Assembly: GCF_008725655.1 (NCBI RefSeq)
Contig: NZ_VYXP01000011.1
Location: forward strand, 1-64,000
Direction: 5' to 3'
Length of the DNA: 64,000 nucleotides
DNA from: Marinihelvus fidelis
GTDB lineage: Bacteria > Pseudomonadota > Gammaproteobacteria > Xanthomonadales > SZUA-36
Part shown: in pieces, positions 63,522 to 64,000 of the stretch
How positions within the stretch are numbered: position 1 is the first letter of the stretch
How the letters are laid out: each line of letters opens with the position of its first letter
Position numbers and translations under genes: made by a program
The notes under the pieces: model-generated
Told to the model about the DNA's origin: nothing
What the model saw: the letters and a program-made list of their open reading frames with translations, nothing else
Databases searched by the model: none

Positions 63522-64000
63522 TCACCCGCTACGGCGTCGTGAAGACGCTTCCGGCAGGGCTTTCAGCATGGCGATGATGTTGTCCGCCGCCTGGCTGATG
63601 GAAATTCGCTGGTTCATGGCCATCTGCTGCAGGGCGCGATGGGCATCCTGCTCGGTCAGGCCCTGGTGTGACACCAGCAGCGACTTGGCCTTGTCGACCA
63701 GCTTGCGGCTTTTCAACGCCATTTGCGCCTCGCGTAATTCGTCCCGCATGGTGCGGAACTGGTCGAAACGCAGCGAGGCCTCGTCCAGCACCCGCTGCAG
63801 GTCGTTCGGGTCGATGTCCTCGGTCACATAGGCGCTGACGCCGGCATCGATGGCCCGGGCGATGGACTCGCGATCACTCGCCCCGGCGTACATCACCACC
63901 GGGCAGGGGCGCCGGTGCATCAGGAAGCGGACATCCTCGATCGTGTCCCGGTCCGGGGACTGCATGTCGGCCAGCACGACATCGGGCGCGAGCAGGTCCA
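63522..64000 (-). CDS. nasT: ANTAR-domain response regulator NasT (partial, runs off the window)
   Basis: About 159 residues visible in a frame open through the right edge; the real start lies beyond 64000. Receiver-like part DLLAPDVVLADMQSPDRDT (phospho-acceptor region), then VVMYAGASDRESIARAIDAG, and the coiled coil DQFRTMRDELREAQMAL leading to the ANTAR helices RKLVDKAKSLLVSHQGLTEQDAHRALQQMAMNQRISISQAADNI. ANTAR binds RNA hairpins and prevents termination; the hexaloop hairpin at 62054-62071 is the likely target. Pairs with NasS. Confidence 0.92.
   Translation of the reverse strand, partial: DLLAPDVVLADMQSPDRDTIEDVRFLMHRRPCPVVMYAGASDRESIARAIDAGVSAYVTEDIDPNDLQRVLDEASLRFDQFRTMRDELREAQMALKSRKLVDKAKSLLVSHQGLTEQDAHRALQQMAMNQRISISQAADNIIAMLKALPEASSRRRSG

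Overview
This looks like a chromosomal segment of a high-GC Gammaproteobacterium. Support comes from the complete Tat operon, a BFD-extended NasA, an IPTL-CTERM protein, LpxR-like and S9/M1 peptidase genes, and many 4-bp ATGA overlaps. A member of the Wenzhouxiangella / Lysobacterales / Chromatiales-like marine group is my best guess, but no rRNA is present to settle it. I saw no tRNA, rRNA, CRISPR array or insertion sequence. Genes are dense, with usually less than 200 bp between them.

Left part (1-25.5 kb): secreted hydrolases (Tat carboxylesterase, sialidase-like protein, M1 aminopeptidase), a YadA-head/S74-chaperone surface protein, an MsbA-type exporter, a SlyD-like isomerase, a Vgb-like propeller, a fatty acid desaturase, two ABC-2 export systems, a HigBA toxin-antitoxin pair, a peroxiredoxin, an amidohydrolase, a CDGSH iron-sulfur protein, QueD, an IPTL-CTERM protein, tatABC, a multi-pass membrane protein and a rhomboid protease.

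Middle (25.5-49.5 kb): DUF3465, acetyl-CoA synthetase, then an accessory-looking minus-strand cassette: lipoprotein, TIR-TM-TPR protein, SLOG-SLATT membrane protein. This pair is the best candidate for an unusual system, because it resembles a Thoeris-like signal-producer/SLOG-effector couple whose effector would be a membrane SLATT module. It is followed by YcgL, a small secreted protein, a hydroxyacid dehydrogenase, ExbD, glmS, glmU, mocA/xdhC and an M23 peptidase. Then come a beta carbonic anhydrase, MscS, a ZntB/CorA-type transporter, DUF389, oligopeptidase B, an LpxR-like protein and arginine deiminase.

Right part (49.5-64 kb): one minus-strand assimilatory nitrate locus reading nasT-nasS-[regulatory leader]-nrtA-nrtB-nrtD-porin-nirB-nirD-nasA-cysG-hemD. 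It covers uptake (outer-membrane porin, periplasmic binder, permease, ATPase), reduction of nitrate to nitrite to ammonium, and synthesis of the siroheme used by NirB. The 320-bp leader carries a sigma-54 promoter, a dyad that may bind an activator, and a hexaloop hairpin matching the ANTAR (NasT) target.

Two non-coding motifs recur. (1) Heptanucleotide arrays start at the stop codons of genes; each unit holds TGA, TAA or TAG in the sense of the gene, and because 7 is not a multiple of 3 they place stops in all three frames. (2) A compound palindrome forms a long outer stem plus two inner hairpins. It is present twice with different but self-complementary stems, each time downstream of a heptamer array and in the same orientation relative to the gene.
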